Counted from the first letter of the stretch, positions 7,783 to 18,621 are shown. The stretch: 64,000 nucleotides of DNA from Clostridia bacterium (GCA_017631855.1 JAGBSP010000014.1:1-64000); one strand, 5' to 3'. Translations and numbers: made by a program. The notes: generated by a model not told the origin, from the sequence alone.

Positions 7783-8457
7783 TTATTCTTCGTCATCCTC
7801 TTGTTCCGAGGATTTTTCGAGCTGTGCCTTGAGCATCATATCCTTGACCTTCATCAGTCTTGTGGTATTTCCGCGCTCGTTTTCGTCGAGCTTCATTTTG
7901 ATCGACTTCATTGCCGCAAGATACTGAGGCATCATAATATACTCGAGCGCATTGACGCGGCGACGCGTTCTTTCGATCTCTTCCGCAAGCAGCTGTGCCC
8001 GCTTTTCGAGCTCTGCCATACGGAGAATATCGCCAAGAACACCGCCGAGCTCGCGAATTGACGTATCGAGCTCTCCCGAGGTAAAGGCAAAGCCGTAATT
8101 CAGTCCGTCTCGGAGATTCTCCCCCGAAAGCTTCATATCAAAGACGGGAACGGTAACGCTCATCACGTTCTGATACGATACCGAAATACTCGCCTCGCTT
8201 TTCGGACAGATCAAGGCTTCCTCAAGGAGCTTCGGATTTCCCGACGCGCTGGCTACGGTAAAGCCGCGGTAGAATTTGTCAAGAGCGAGCTCGACTCTCT
8301 CCCGAAGCTTTTTGTCTTCGCGTACAACGTCGAGAAACTGCTTCATCAGCTCGTCGCGCTTATCCTTGAGCAGCTTATGTCCTCGGCGGGCAGTCGTATA
8401 CCGTCCCTGCAGCTTTTTGAGCTCCATTCGGGTCGGATTGACTCTGATTTCTGCCAT
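7783..8457 (-). CDS. atpD: V/A-type ATPase subunit D (central stalk)
   Basis: A 224-residue protein matching subunit D, the coiled-coil rotor shaft that couples the A3B3 head to the membrane ring. The N-terminal pattern RVNPTRMELKKLQGRYTTA and long N- and C-terminal helices flanking a short middle region are typical. It ends in an acidic tail. It is the last gene of the nine-gene leftward ATPase operon and starts 36 nt after subunit B behind AAAGGATC. In the V/A nomenclature this is NtpD, not the F-type beta subunit. Confidence 0.94.
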   Translation of the reverse strand: MAEIRVNPTRMELKKLQGRYTTARRGHKLLKDKRDELMKQFLDVVREDKKLRERVELALDKFYRGFTVASASGNPKLLEEALICPKSEASISVSYQNVMSVTVPVFDMKLSGENLRDGLNYGFAFTSGELDTSIRELGGVLGDILRMAELEKRAQLLAEEIERTRRRVNALEYIMMPQYLAAMKSIKMKLDENERGNTTRLMKVKDMMLKAQLEKSSEQEDDEE

Positions 8458-8493
8458 ATTCGTTGATCCTTTCTTCGGACTTCTTACCTTTTT

Positions 8494-9867
8494 TTACTTC
8501 GTTTTCCAGTACTTATCCACAAGCTCGGGCTTAATTCTCTTCATTTCGCTCTTCGGCAAAATCGAGAGAAGCTCCCATCCGAGATCGAGCGTTTCCTCGA
8601 TGCTTCGGTTCTCATAGAATCCCTGATTGATATACTTTTCCTCAAAGGCGTCGGCAAATTTCGCATAAAGGCGGTCCATCGGCGTCAGTGCCGCCTCTCC
8701 AAGTACCACCATCAGCTCCTTGGCTTCCTTACCTCTTGCATAGCTCGAGAAAAGCTGGTTCATCGTACCCGCGTGATCCTCGCGCGTCTTACCCGCGCCG
8801 ATTCCCTTGTCCTTCAGACGCGAGAGCGACGGAAGCACGTCAACGGGCGGCATATAGCCCTTGCGGTACATCTCACGCGACAGAATAATCTGTCCCTCGG
8901 TGATATATCCCGTCAGGTCGGGGATGGGGTGAGTCTTATCGTCCTCGGGCATTGTGAGAATCGGGATCATCGTGATCGAGCCCTCCGAGCCCATCTTTCT
9001 GCCCGCTCTTTCGTACATCGTAGCAAGGTCGGTATAAAGATATCCGGGGTAACCGCGGCGACCGGGAACTTCCTTACGCGCGGCGGAAACCTCGCGGAGC
9101 GCCTCGGCGTAGTTCGTAATATCGGTGATAATCACGAGTACGTGCATATCGCACTCAAACGCAAGATACTCGGCGGCGGTCAGCGCCATACGCGGCGTGG
9201 AGATACGCTCGATGGCGGCGTCGGACGCGAGATTGATAAAGAGCACGGTGCGGTCGATCGCTCCCGTTTTCTTAAAGTCGGAAATAAAGAAATCGGCTTC
9301 CTCAAAGGTAATTCCCACTGCGGCAAAGACGACGGCAAACTTGGAATCCGAGCCTCTTACCTTTGCCTGACGCGCGATCTGCGCCGCCAGATTTGCGTGG
9401 TGCAGACCCGAGCCCGAGAAAATGGGCAATTTCTGTCCGCGGACGAGGGTATTCAGACCGTCAATGGTCGAAACGCCCGTCTGGATAAACTCCGAGGGAT
9501 AGTAGCGCGCCGCGGGGTTGATGGGCGTGCCGTTGATGTCGAGGCTCTTTTCGGGGATCAGCTTTGCTCCGCCGTCGATCGCCTCACCCATACCGTTAAA
9601 TACGCGTCCAAGCATATTGGGCGACACGGGGAGCTCGACTCCGTGGCCGAGAAAGCGCACCTTACTCTGCGCAAGATTGAGTCCCGCGCTCGATTCAAAG
9701 AGCTGAACGAGCACGTTCTTTCCGTTGACCTCAAGCACGCGGCAACGGCGCACCTCTCCGTTCGGAAGCTCGATCTCGCCGAGCTCGTCGTACTTGACGC
9801 CCTCGACCTGCTTGACCAGCATCAGAGGTCCTGCAACCTCTTCAATCGTTCTGTATTCTCTTATCAT
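8494..9867 (-). CDS. atpB: V/A-type ATPase subunit B (non-catalytic)
   Basis: A 457-residue subunit B. It has the beta-barrel N-terminal domain, the [20 protein letters not shown] segment where a Walker A would lie in subunit A but is degenerate here (no GKT), and the conserved [15 protein letters not shown] motif. It alternates with A in the A3B3 hexamer and contributes the regulatory nucleotide sites. The start is preceded by GGAAGGAAAT. It is located between subunits A and D, the usual order. Confidence 0.95.
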   Translation of the reverse strand: MIREYRTIEEVAGPLMLVKQVEGVKYDELGEIELPNGEVRRCRVLEVNGKNVLVQLFESSAGLNLAQSKVRFLGHGVELPVSPNMLGRVFNGMGEAIDGGAKLIPEKSLDINGTPINPAARYYPSEFIQTGVSTIDGLNTLVRGQKLPIFSGSGLHHANLAAQIARQAKVRGSDSKFAVVFAAVGITFEEADFFISDFKKTGAIDRTVLFINLASDAAIERISTPRMALTAAEYLAFECDMHVLVIITDITNYAEALREVSAARKEVPGRRGYPGYLYTDLATMYERAGRKMGSEGSITMIPILTMPEDDKTHPIPDLTGYITEGQIILSREMYRKGYMPPVDVLPSLSRLKDKGIGAGKTREDHAGTMNQLFSSYARGKEAKELMVVLGEAALTPMDRLYAKFADAFEEKYINQGFYENRSIEETLDLGWELLSILPKSEMKRIKPELVDKYWKTK

Positions 9868-9906
9868 AATTGATATTTCCTTCCGTTTTCGTTGACCTTC
9901 GTTGGC

Positions 9907-11676
9907 TTATTCGGCACACGCGCTGACGAGCGCATCGATCTGCTCGGTGATCTCGGCATCAATCGCGGCGTAAACCTGCTTGTAGCTTGCATAGGGAACC
10001 GCCTTGGCACGTCCGATCTTTTCGCGGACCGAAAGCTCGGAAAGCTTCTGAATATCCGCGCCCGCATCGATTGCCTTCTGCGCCTTGTCACCAAAGGAGA
10101 AGATCAGCGAGATGAGCGCATCCTGTTTATCAAGCTGTGTAAAGCTGTCGTCGTCCTCAAACGCGTTCTGCTGCAAGAAATCCTCTCGAATCGATTGCGC
10201 AACCTCAAGCGTCAGGCGGTCGTCTGCCGAGAGCGCGTCCATACCGACGAGCTTGACGATCTCCTGCAAGTCACTTTCGACCTGAAGCGTCTTGAGCAGT
10301 CTTGCGGTGTTATCCATCCAGGATTTCGATACGTGCTCCGAGAACCAGCCCGAAAGGCGGTCACGGTAGAGCGAATAAGAATTAAGCCAGTTGATGGCAG
10401 GAAAATGTCTGCGGTAGGCAAGCGAAGCGTCAAGTCCCCAGAAGACCTTGACGATACGGAGCGTTGCCTGCGTAACGGGCTCGGAAATATCTCCGCCCTG
10501 CGGCGATACCGCACCGATCGCGGAAAGCGCGCCTTCTCTTCCCTCGCTACCGAGGCAAACGACCTTACCTGCTCTCTCATAGAACTGTGCCAAACGGCTG
10601 GTCAGATACGCGGGGTATCCTTCCTCACCCGGCATTTCCTCAAGTCGTCCCGACATCTCACGGAGCGCCTCTGCCCAACGCGAGGTCGAGTCGGCAATGA
10701 CGGCAACCGAATATCCCATATCGCGGTAATACTCGGCAATCGTAATTCCCGTATAGATCGACGCCTCACGCGCCGCAACGGGCATATCCGAGGTGTTTGC
10801 GATCAGAACGGTACGCATCATCAGCGATTTTCCCGTACGGGGGTCGGTCAGCTCGGGGAATTCGCGAAGTACGTCGGTCATCTCGTTTCCGCGTTCTCCG
10901 CAACCGATATACACCACGAGATCGACGTCACTCCACTTGGCAAGCTGATGCTGTACGACCGTCTTACCCGAACCGAAGGGACCGGGCACGCACGCCGTTC
11001 CTCCCTTAGCAATCGGGAACAGCGCGTCGATGACTCTCTGTCCCGAGATCATCGGCTCTACGGGCGGGAGCTTGTTCGCATAGGGACGCGACACACGGAC
11101 GGGCCATTTCTGCATCAGGAAGATCTCCTCGATCGTTCCGTCCTCCAGCTTGAGCTTACCGATTCGGTCGGTCACGCGGAAGTCACCCTCGTGCAACTCT
11201 ACGATCATTCCCTTTTTTCCGGGAGGGACCATAATCTTATGCGTCAGCACCTCGGTTTCCTCGACCGTACCGTAAATATCTCCCGCCTCGACCATATCGC
11301 CAAACTTGAGCGCGGGCGTAAAATGCCAACGCTTTGCACGGTCAAGAGCAGGCTCGTCAATGCCCTTGGTAATATTGGATCCGCACTTCTCGCGCATTGC
11401 CTCCAAGGGACGCTGAATTCCATCGTAAATATTCGTCAGAAGTCCGGGTCCGAGCTCCACAGACAGCGGTGCGCCCGTCGACACGACGCGGTCGCCGCGT
11501 CCGATGCCCGCCGTTTCCTCGTAGACCTGAATGGATGCGCGGTCGCCGTGGATCTCGATGATCTCTCCGATCAGTCGCTTCTCACCGACGCGCACCACGT
11601 CAAACATATTCGCTTCGCGCATTCCTTCGGCAATCACCAAAGGACCCGAAACCTTTAAGATCTTTCCTTCAACCAT
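9907..11676 (-). CDS. atpA: V/A-type ATPase subunit A (catalytic)
   Basis: A 589-residue catalytic subunit. The P-loop is [10 protein letters not shown] near residue 232, the large non-homologous region that distinguishes A from F-type beta lies at about 115-190, and the [20 protein letters not shown] motif is present. It hydrolyses or makes ATP at three sites of the head. The chosen start at 11676 follows GGGAGG at 5-nt spacing; an ATG six codons upstream lacks a site. It overlaps nothing and is 14 nt behind subunit F. Confidence 0.96.
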   Translation of the reverse strand: MVEGKILKVSGPLVIAEGMREANMFDVVRVGEKRLIGEIIEIHGDRASIQVYEETAGIGRGDRVVSTGAPLSVELGPGLLTNIYDGIQRPLEAMREKCGSNITKGIDEPALDRAKRWHFTPALKFGDMVEAGDIYGTVEETEVLTHKIMVPPGKKGMIVELHEGDFRVTDRIGKLKLEDGTIEEIFLMQKWPVRVSRPYANKLPPVEPMISGQRVIDALFPIAKGGTACVPGPFGSGKTVVQHQLAKWSDVDLVVYIGCGERGNEMTDVLREFPELTDPRTGKSLMMRTVLIANTSDMPVAAREASIYTGITIAEYYRDMGYSVAVIADSTSRWAEALREMSGRLEEMPGEEGYPAYLTSRLAQFYERAGKVVCLGSEGREGALSAIGAVSPQGGDISEPVTQATLRIVKVFWGLDASLAYRRHFPAINWLNSYSLYRDRLSGWFSEHVSKSWMDNTARLLKTLQVESDLQEIVKLVGMDALSADDRLTLEVAQSIREDFLQQNAFEDDDSFTQLDKQDALISLIFSFGDKAQKAIDAGADIQKLSELSVREKIGRAKAVPYASYKQVYAAIDAEITEQIDALVSACAE

Positions 11677-11690
11677 AAATTCCTCCCAAA

Positions 11691-12017
11691 TCACTCATCG
11701 TCTTTGAACAAAATGTCCGCACCCACCGCGCGTTCGACCGCGTTTTTGATCGCCGCCATTCCATAACCGCGGCTTCCCGAGCTTCCGGGAATGACCGTGA
11801 TGGCGGGCAGGGGCAGATCCTTGTATTTTGCGATTTCTTCTGTCAGCGCCTCGGCATAATGCTCTACGAGAAAGATCACCGCGTATTCTCCGCTCTTGAC
11901 AAGCGCGTGCAGAGCTTCCTCTGCCTCGGACGCGTTTTCTGCCTCGTGTACGGAAAAGCCAAGTGCCATAAAGCCGAGAACGCTGTCGCGCTCTCCGATA
12001 ATTCCAATCTTATACAT
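11691..12017 (-). CDS. atpF: V/A-type ATPase subunit F
   Basis: A 108-residue subunit F with the N-terminal [18 protein letters not shown] motif and the [14 protein letters not shown] and PAITVIPGS segments. It binds subunit D at the base of the central shaft. Its ATG lies within the last codons of subunit C (8-nt overlap), behind GAGGAAG, indicating coupled translation. Confidence 0.93.
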   Translation of the reverse strand: MYKIGIIGERDSVLGFMALGFSVHEAENASEAEEALHALVKSGEYAVIFLVEHYAEALTEEIAKYKDLPLPAITVIPGSSGSRGYGMAAIKNAVERAVGADILFKDDE

Positions 12018-13026
12018 AGCTCTTCCTCAATCTTTCCCGAATTCCGTCCGGCGCCAACCCTGCGTCCTTTGCGGCAAGAATGATTCGTATATTTTTGACT
12101 TCATATTCCACGGCAATCGCATATCCGATCAGCACCTCTGCACCAAACGGAGTGTATTTCGCTTCGCGGACAATCTCCATAAAGAGATCGTCTGCCCGCA
12201 CTTCGATCTGTCCGAGCGACAGATGCTCCTCTGCCGAAAGCAGATCGGAGTAGCGCGTATAGAGCAAACGCTCGGAGAGCCACGCCTCTCCCTCGGAAAG
12301 TGCTTCTCTCAACATCGAAAGCTCCACCGTTCCGCCAACGAGATACGCCTCCTCAAGCATTGCTTCTCCTGCCGTGCCGAGCGCCATTCGAATCAGGCGC
12401 ACACAGGTAATGACGTTTTGCAGATCGATCTTCGTTTCCACCAAACGAACGGCAAATGCCACTCCGCTCGCCTTTGCCGACGCCAGCATATCCTCGTAGC
12501 AAGCTCGATCCAGAAGCAGATCGACCACCTGCGGATTGCGTGTTTCAGCAAATTGCTTTTCTGCGACAGGGATCATCTCTGCCAGACGTGCGGGAAACGC
12601 CGAAAAATCCTTTTCGCGGAAAGCATTCTCCACCTCGGCAAGGCTGAGCGTACCGACGCCATCGATCATCAGACCTCTCGCATCCACTCCGCGGGAAAAG
12701 CATTTGATCTGCGCCTTGACGTTATTACAATCGGTCGGATAGCGCAGAAAATCGATCACTCGGCTCTGCTCGGTCATCGCAAAAAGCTCAGCATAAGCCT
12801 CGGTCAGAGCGCTTGCCAGCGTCGGCTCTCGAAGAATCGCTCCCGTTCCGTCTGCACCTGCGCGAACCAGTGAAAATCCGTATTCTCCCAAGGAAGAAAG
12901 AATCTCACCCGAGCTTCTTGCCTCAATCATCCGCTCCAGGCGTTCCCGACCGGCAATGCGTCCCTCCAATGCCCGAATGCGAGCGGAGGCATACATATAG
13001 TCGGTATTTCTGTATTTTCCTTCCAT
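12010..13026 (-). CDS. atpC: V/A-type ATPase subunit C
   Basis: A 338-residue protein of the V-ATPase subunit C / d family, which forms the funnel linking the central shaft to the c-ring. The N terminus YRNTDYMYASARIRALEGR matches family members. ATG at 13026 is taken as start because AGAGGA is 8 nt upstream; a TTG two codons earlier is too close to that site. Position after E and before F is the usual one. Confidence 0.9.
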   Translation of the reverse strand: MEGKYRNTDYMYASARIRALEGRIAGRERLERMIEARSSGEILSSLGEYGFSLVRAGADGTGAILREPTLASALTEAYAELFAMTEQSRVIDFLRYPTDCNNVKAQIKCFSRGVDARGLMIDGVGTLSLAEVENAFREKDFSAFPARLAEMIPVAEKQFAETRNPQVVDLLLDRACYEDMLASAKASGVAFAVRLVETKIDLQNVITCVRLIRMALGTAGEAMLEEAYLVGGTVELSMLREALSEGEAWLSERLLYTRYSDLLSAEEHLSLGQIEVRADDLFMEIVREAKYTPFGAEVLIGYAIAVEYEVKNIRIILAAKDAGLAPDGIRERLRKSYV

Positions 13027-13028
13027 CC

Positions 13029-13679
13029 TCAATTTCCTCTCATCTCGGTCTTTTCTGGAAAGAGCGTATGGCTGATCTTCGCTTCAAGACTCGGACGAAC
13101 CTGCTCAATCAAGCTCTTCAAAGAGCAGTTGACCTCCACCTTTCCGTGACGGACGACAAGTCCTCCGTCAATTGCCGCCGTCTCCGAGGAGAGAGACGCG
13201 TAGTCGGGGAGTGCTTTTTTGAGCGACGCGCCGCACCGATCGGTGTCGCGCGAATTCAGAAGAACCTCAAAGGGTTCTCCACTCGCTTCCTCTCCGTAAA
13301 GCTCTCGGTTTGTAGCTTCGTCCGCACGGAGCTGACCGAGCACCGAAGAAGCAAGCGCGACCAAAAGCTCGAGATATTTTTCATCTGACAGCGACAAAAG
13401 CTCCTTATGTGCCACCGCAAACACTTCGTCGATCATCGCGCTCTTCTCTGCGAGAAGCGCGTTTCTGCGAAGCATCGCCTCGCTCGATTTCGTACGCGAA
13501 ACGATCTCCGCTGCCTCGCGCTTGGCATTCTCGTCAACCTTTGCGCGAAGCTCCGCCGCACGCACCGCTGCCTCGCGTGAAATCTCGTCCGAGCGGGTTT
13601 TCGCCTGTGCAAGCGTTGCCGCGGCATCGACACGCGCCTCTGCCAGAATTTTATCGGTTATTTTGCTTAAACCTGTCAT
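13029..13679 (-). CDS. atpE: V/A-type ATPase subunit E (peripheral stalk)
   Basis: A 216-residue protein with a long charged N-terminal helix (about 1-90, rich in Ala, Glu, Arg, Lys) and a globular C-terminal domain with the GGLVVRHGKVEVNCSL motif near 175. It pairs with subunit H/G to form the peripheral stalk. Start follows AAGGAGG. Confidence 0.92.
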   Translation of the reverse strand: MTGLSKITDKILAEARVDAAATLAQAKTRSDEISREAAVRAAELRAKVDENAKREAAEIVSRTKSSEAMLRRNALLAEKSAMIDEVFAVAHKELLSLSDEKYLELLVALASSVLGQLRADEATNRELYGEEASGEPFEVLLNSRDTDRCGASLKKALPDYASLSSETAAIDGGLVVRHGKVEVNCSLKSLIEQVRPSLEAKISHTLFPEKTEMRGN

Positions 13680-13731
13680 TCAATTGCCTCCTTGCCGTCC
13701 TACGGCATTTTGGTTCAAAAATTTCGCTGTC

Positions 13732-14280
<549 letters not shown>

Positions 14281-14293
14281 TTAAAAATCATTG

Positions 14294-16258
14294 TTATTCT
14301 TCGGTATACTTGTCCGAGGGCACGGCAGGCTCAAACGGAACACCGCCGTCCTCGTAAAATTTGTTGAAAAACTCAATATATTGCAAACGCGAGGTATGCA
14401 CAAAGGTACCGAGCACGTTGATGGCAATATTGAGCAGATGTCCGATGGCAAACGCCACGATGAGGGCAAAGAAACCGACGACCGTCGGTCCGCCCATCGT
14501 TCCGAGAATGTTGACGACCTGCCCAATAACACCTGCGGCAAGTCCGAGCGCCAAAATTCTCGAATAGGACAAAAGGTCGGACGCATAGCTGATCAGATCG
14601 TAGATACCAAGCAGTCCTTTTAAGAGCTTCATCACGAGATTCTTCTCTGCTCTTCCGTGGGTCAACACGATCAGCACTGCCGCCGCGACGGTCGTCCAGA
14701 GTCCCACCGTCGGAAATAGGAAGATCAGTCCGATGCCAGCAAACAAGAGCCAATAAAGACCGATGTCCAGAATTGCATCGAGTGCTTGTCCCTCTTTGCA
14801 GAGAATCACGAACCGCACCGCCATACCCGCGATCAGATGGATCGCGCCCACGGCAAGCGAAACCACAAGGAAGCCCATCGGATTCTGCAATGGGTCAAAG
14901 AGGAGTGCCACGTTGGGGGCTGACGAACCGAGCAACGCAAGGTTCGGAAGCTGTTCCTCACTCATTCCCATCATATTCCGCATAATTGCCAGCGGCAGAT
15001 CTCCGAAGTACGCACCGAACAGCACACCGAAGATCACGCACGAAATGCCGCAATACCCGAACATTTTGAGAAACCGCTCCATGCCCTTACCGGGTTTCAG
15101 AAGCTTCACGCCGCCAAAGCAAGCAAGCATCAGAATCAGTCCGTAGCCTGCATCGGCAAACATAATTCCAAAAATAATAAAATAGAAAATACTCATAATC
15201 AGCGTCGGATCAAATCGTCCGTACGCGGGATACGAGTACATCTCAAGTACCCATTCGAAATTCTCCGCAAAACGGTTGTTTTGCAGGAAGACGGGTGGCT
15301 TATCGTCGGGGTCGGGGACGGAAATCTCATATGCGCAAGCATATTTTTCGAGCAGTTCGCTTACGCGCTCCTCGGTACGCTCGGGCACCCATCCGCACAA
15401 CATCACCGTGCGCTCACTCGCCACCATTTTCTGCTTCTGTATGGTTGCCGTCAGCTCGGTTGCCTCCAGATCGTACAGTACCTCGACCTCTTCCATCGAC
15501 TCCGCCAAGCGGATAAGCTCTTGGTTCAAATCCCCCCTCTCCTTCAACAAGCGATGGATGGTCGCTTCGGCTTCAAGGAGCTGCTCCTCTGCCGTCTGCT
15601 CCACGCCGCGGAAGGATGCACGGACAAAGCCGTATTCGGAAAGCACCGTGCCAACGCTCTCAGCGTCGTTCTTACAAAAAATCACGGAAATATACTTACC
15701 GCCAAGATTCTCGGAGATCAGCTCCGCGACCGCGCCTGCCGAATAAAGCTTCTTTCCAAGCGTTTCAAGATCGGTCTTTGCGGGAATTACGCCGAGCAGA
15801 AGATCGGTTTTCTCTGTCTCGGAAAATCCAAGCGGCAGGTCGTACGAACGGTATGGAAATGCCGCATAAATTTTCGCACGGGCTCTTGCCTCCTCAAGTT
15901 TGACCTCATTCTTTCTCGCCGCAATCCGCAACGCACGGGATACCGTCTCTCTCGCCCGCGCCTCCGAGCCATCCGCACGGAAGTCGTCAAAGCGGATCTT
16001 CTGCTTGGGACGAATCAGGCTTCGCTTCTTTTGCGAACAAGGAGAGAGCACCGCGAGCGCCTCGCCGATCTGTGAAAGCGACGCTTCCAGCTCGCTCCGT
16101 TGCGCATCGAAGTTACACCGCACCATCGAAAGGCGACCCTTCGGTGGCTCAAGCGTACGAAATTCCACACAGCGAAGATGCACGAGCCTGCGAAGAAGAT
16201 CATCGACCTCGTCCCGATGCGCAAAGACCGTCAGCTTTTTCATATTACTCACTGACAT
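14294..16258 (-). CDS. atpI: V/A-type ATPase subunit I (membrane stator)
   Basis: A 654-residue subunit I (a-subunit homologue): a cytoplasmic N-terminal half of coiled coil and two globular lobes (about 1-330), then about seven or eight transmembrane helices. The ion-channel half carries SYASDLLSYSRILALGLA with the essential arginine, and ends in NVLGTFVHTSRLQYIEFF. The start at 16258 is 10 nt after AAGGAG and overlaps the end of the preceding H/G gene; ATGs at 16267 and 16243 are alternatives. Confidence 0.94.
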   Translation of the reverse strand: MSVSNMKKLTVFAHRDEVDDLLRRLVHLRCVEFRTLEPPKGRLSMVRCNFDAQRSELEASLSQIGEALAVLSPCSQKKRSLIRPKQKIRFDDFRADGSEARARETVSRALRIAARKNEVKLEEARARAKIYAAFPYRSYDLPLGFSETEKTDLLLGVIPAKTDLETLGKKLYSAGAVAELISENLGGKYISVIFCKNDAESVGTVLSEYGFVRASFRGVEQTAEEQLLEAEATIHRLLKERGDLNQELIRLAESMEEVEVLYDLEATELTATIQKQKMVASERTVMLCGWVPERTEERVSELLEKYACAYEISVPDPDDKPPVFLQNNRFAENFEWVLEMYSYPAYGRFDPTLIMSIFYFIIFGIMFADAGYGLILMLACFGGVKLLKPGKGMERFLKMFGYCGISCVIFGVLFGAYFGDLPLAIMRNMMGMSEEQLPNLALLGSSAPNVALLFDPLQNPMGFLVVSLAVGAIHLIAGMAVRFVILCKEGQALDAILDIGLYWLLFAGIGLIFLFPTVGLWTTVAAAVLIVLTHGRAEKNLVMKLLKGLLGIYDLISYASDLLSYSRILALGLAAGVIGQVVNILGTMGGPTVVGFFALIVAFAIGHLLNIAINVLGTFVHTSRLQYIEFFNKFYEDGGVPFEPAVPSDKYTEE

Positions 16259-16569
16259 AGTTTCCATACTCCTTCGGTCACAAGTCTGACCGCTTCTTTG
16301 GTATATGGAGAAGCCGCCACACGTATCTCCATTGCCGCTTCCTTTGCCATCTCGCCACTCTGCGCAAGAAGCTCGTCCGCCTTTTCACGGGTCAGGCGAA
16401 GCTTTTTCGCGTTTTCCCGTTCAGCCTCCTTTTCGGAATTCTCACAAAAGAGCGCCGCCTCTGCTTCCGCGCGACGGATCTGCTCCTTCGCCTGCTCCGC
16501 GGCGTCGGCGCGAATTTTTCCAGCCTCTACCTCGGCTTCTTTAATCTTTTCTATCAAATCCTTTGACAA
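16249..16569 (-). CDS. atpH: V/A-type ATPase subunit H/G (peripheral stalk)
   Basis: A 106-residue, highly charged helical protein (KIKEAEVEAGKIRADAAEQ and similar heptads) that fits the AhaH/NtpF stalk partner of subunit E. The start appears to be TTG, preceded by GGTGAG. It is the first gene of the operon, and its stop overlaps the start region of subunit I. A promoter lies 70-100 bp upstream. Confidence 0.85.
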   Translation of the reverse strand: MSKDLIEKIKEAEVEAGKIRADAAEQAKEQIRRAEAEAALFCENSEKEAERENAKKLRLTREKADELLAQSGEMAKEAAMEIRVAASPYTKEAVRLVTEGVWKLCQ

Positions 16570-16641
16570 AATCTCACCGCCTTACTTTCGTTTGATCGTT
16601 TCTTTTCATCATCTTATTTTTCTACGATTATATATGATAAT

Positions 16642-16670
16642 ATCATAACATATTTTTTCTCTCGTTACAA
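16642..16670 (-). promoter_or_regulatory. Promoter of the V/A-ATPase operon
   Basis: Minus strand TTGTAA (16670-16665), 17-bp spacer, TATGAT (16647-16642). The -10 lies in the palindrome TATGATAATATCATA (about 16633-16647), a possible regulator site. Confidence 0.6.
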
Positions 16671-16686
16671 GAGTTTTTTGCTATTT

Positions 16687-17205
16687 TTACTCTTTGGATG
16701 CCTCTTTTTTATTCCATCTTACGCCATCGTACCATAAAACGTCCTTTTCCGACAAAAGAATCCCTTGCAATTTCCTTTTTTCCTTTCGAGAAAGCTTCGT
16801 CTTGCATACGAGTCGGACGACTTCCTCGGGCGGCAACAGCATTCCATCCGTCCTCTCCCAGACCTGCCCGTCCTCAAACCGAACCAGCGGCGAACGATCT
16901 CCGCGACGGCGGAGCTCCGCCGCAAGGCAGACTGACAAAAAGCGATCATCCTCGTATGTCACGCGCCCCTCAAGACGATAAGAAAAGACGGGAAAGCAAA
17001 AGCGCTTATTCGGGTCGTCCGAACGCTCAAACTCCTCGGTGGCAAGCTCGGTGAGAGCCCCCTCACAGTAGCTGACAGCTCGCCTACCGATTTCTTCGTA
17101 AAATAGTGCAACATTGTCGCCGCGTAACGGGAGTGAGATCCGCCATCGAAGTACCTCGGTGCCCAAAACGCTTGCCCGTCCGTGTTTTTCAAAAATCTCT
17201 GCCAT
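16687..17205 (-). CDS. Unrecognised protein, possibly DUF3298/RsiV-like
   Basis: A 172-residue soluble protein with no signal peptide. Segments such as ALFYEEIGRRAVSYCEGAL and a later VRFEDGQVWERTDGMLLPPEEV resemble the DUF3298 fold of RsiV-like proteins, but the match is weak and no transmembrane anchor is present. The start at 17205 follows GGAGATGGGG; the frame is open further upstream without a good site. It lies between the ATPase operon promoter and the SHMT-like gene terminator, reading leftward, so it is probably its own unit. Function unknown. Confidence 0.55.
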   Translation of the reverse strand: MAEIFEKHGRASVLGTEVLRWRISLPLRGDNVALFYEEIGRRAVSYCEGALTELATEEFERSDDPNKRFCFPVFSYRLEGRVTYEDDRFLSVCLAAELRRRGDRSPLVRFEDGQVWERTDGMLLPPEEVVRLVCKTKLSRKEKRKLQGILLSEKDVLWYDGVRWNKKEASKE

Positions 17206-17276
17206 ACCCCATCTCCGTTCATTGAAACATTTCATATAATTCATTGTATGGATGACGAAAAACAATTATACGAAAA

Positions 17277-17304
17277 ACACGGTGGCAGTTTTCTGCCACC
17301 GTGT
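17277..17304 (-). terminator. Terminator of the SHMT-like gene
   Basis: A 12-bp stem (ACACGGTGGCAG and its complement, loop of four) followed on the minus strand by TTTTTCG. Confidence 0.85.
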
Positions 17305-17321
17305 TGTAATATTCAATAAAA

Positions 17322-18572
17322 TTAGAGAGCGTATTCCTCGGGGATTGGGAATTCCTCTGCCATTGCGCGTACCTTTGCCTTGAGCGATGCAAGAACAGCG
17401 GGATCGTTGTAACCCTTTGCTGCCTCAAGCAGAATGTCTGCCATACGGTCCATCTCAGGCTCCTTCATTCCTCTCTGCGTCAGTACCGTCGTACCCATAC
17501 GGACGCCCATTGCAACCTTTGCGGTATCAAACGGAATGCCCTTGGAGTTGACGGTAATGCCGATCTCCTCCAGCACGTCGGAGAACTTCACGCCGTCCAC
17601 ACCGAAATTGTGCAGCTCCAGAAGGAACATATGACAATCAGTGCCGCCCGTAAAGATAGTAAATCCTCTCTTCTTGAGCGCTTCGCACAGATAGACCGAG
17701 TTGTCAACGATCTGCTTCATCAGCGCCTTGAATTCGGGCGTCTTGGAGCGCTCGAGCGCGTATGCCATTGCGGCAACCGTCTGCAAATGGAGCGATGCCA
17801 CGTAGCCGGGGTAAATGCTGTTTTCCACGGTATCCTTGAGTGCCGCCTTACACATAATAAAGCCGCTGTGAGGTCCGCACATAGTCTTGGTGGTCGAGCC
17901 CGTGACGATGTCTGCATGAGGAACGGGGTTGGGTGCCATACCCGCAGAAACGAGTCCGGTAAAGTGCGCGATGTCCGCCATCAGAAGTGCACCGTTGTCG
18001 TGCGCGATCTTAGCAAGACGAGCGTAGTCGATCTTTCTGGGATATGCGGCAGAGCCGATGACGATGAGCTTGGGATGGAGCTCCTTGGTGAGCTTCTCCG
18101 CGCCCTCGTAGTCGATGTCAAGCGTTTCGGGGTTGAGTCCGAAGAAGTGGAAGTCGTAAAGACGCGACGAGATATTTCTCGGGTCACCGTGCGACTGGTG
18201 CGCGCCCGTGACGGGGTCCATTGCAACGACGGTGTCCCCTGCCTTGAGCACGGCAGAGTACGCGCAGAAATTGGAAACGCTTCCCGAATAGGTCGTCATA
18301 TTTGCATGATCCGCACCGAAGATCTCGCAGGCTCTCTCGGCAGCAAGCTTCTCGAGCTCGTTCGAGGGCTCGGAGCCCATCAATCTCTGATAGCCGACGC
18401 GTCCGACGGCAGTTTTATTGTTGAATACGCCCCCCGCAATTTCTCTTGCCAGACGGGGCTGCATGCTCTCTGACGCGATCATCTCCAGACCGTAGTTCTG
18501 ACGGTCGGTTTCCGCTTGAACGACCGAAAAGAGCGCAGGGTCTTTTTCTTGTAAGTAGTTCTTCTCACTCAT
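17322..18572 (-). CDS. glyA: Serine hydroxymethyltransferase-like PLP enzyme (divergent active-site motifs)
   Basis: A 416-residue fold-type I PLP enzyme related throughout to GlyA, which interconverts serine and glycine using tetrahydrofolate. Visible features: IASES near 32, SGSVSN near 96, DIAHFTG at 200-206 (PLP contacts), the Schiff-base lysine K229 in GSTTKTMCGPHSG, and GVRMGTTVLTQRG near the C terminus. It differs from canonical GlyA: the usual THKTLRGPRGG reads TTKTMCGPHSG, the usual YYGG reads LMGS (65-67), and the PGxQGGPLMH segment reads PGYVASLHLQ. It may be a clade variant with normal activity or may use another aldehyde or amino acid. fhs lies nearby, which fits C1 metabolism. 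Confidence 0.75.
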   Translation of the reverse strand: MSEKNYLQEKDPALFSVVQAETDRQNYGLEMIASESMQPRLAREIAGGVFNNKTAVGRVGYQRLMGSEPSNELEKLAAERACEIFGADHANMTTYSGSVSNFCAYSAVLKAGDTVVAMDPVTGAHQSHGDPRNISSRLYDFHFFGLNPETLDIDYEGAEKLTKELHPKLIVIGSAAYPRKIDYARLAKIAHDNGALLMADIAHFTGLVSAGMAPNPVPHADIVTGSTTKTMCGPHSGFIMCKAALKDTVENSIYPGYVASLHLQTVAAMAYALERSKTPEFKALMKQIVDNSVYLCEALKKRGFTIFTGGTDCHMFLLELHNFGVDGVKFSDVLEEIGITVNSKGIPFDTAKVAMGVRMGTTVLTQRGMKEPEMDRMADILLEAAKGYNDPAVLASLKAKVRAMAEEFPIPEEYAL

Positions 18573-18621
18573 CGTTTTTTCCTCTTTATTTTTTGTTTTT
18601 TTAATTTGATCACGAAAAAGA

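Noticed and set aside
9892..11658. A 588-codon rightward ORF opposite atpA
   Set aside because: Mirror of the catalytic subunit gene, with low-complexity, Arg/His-rich composition typical of shadows.
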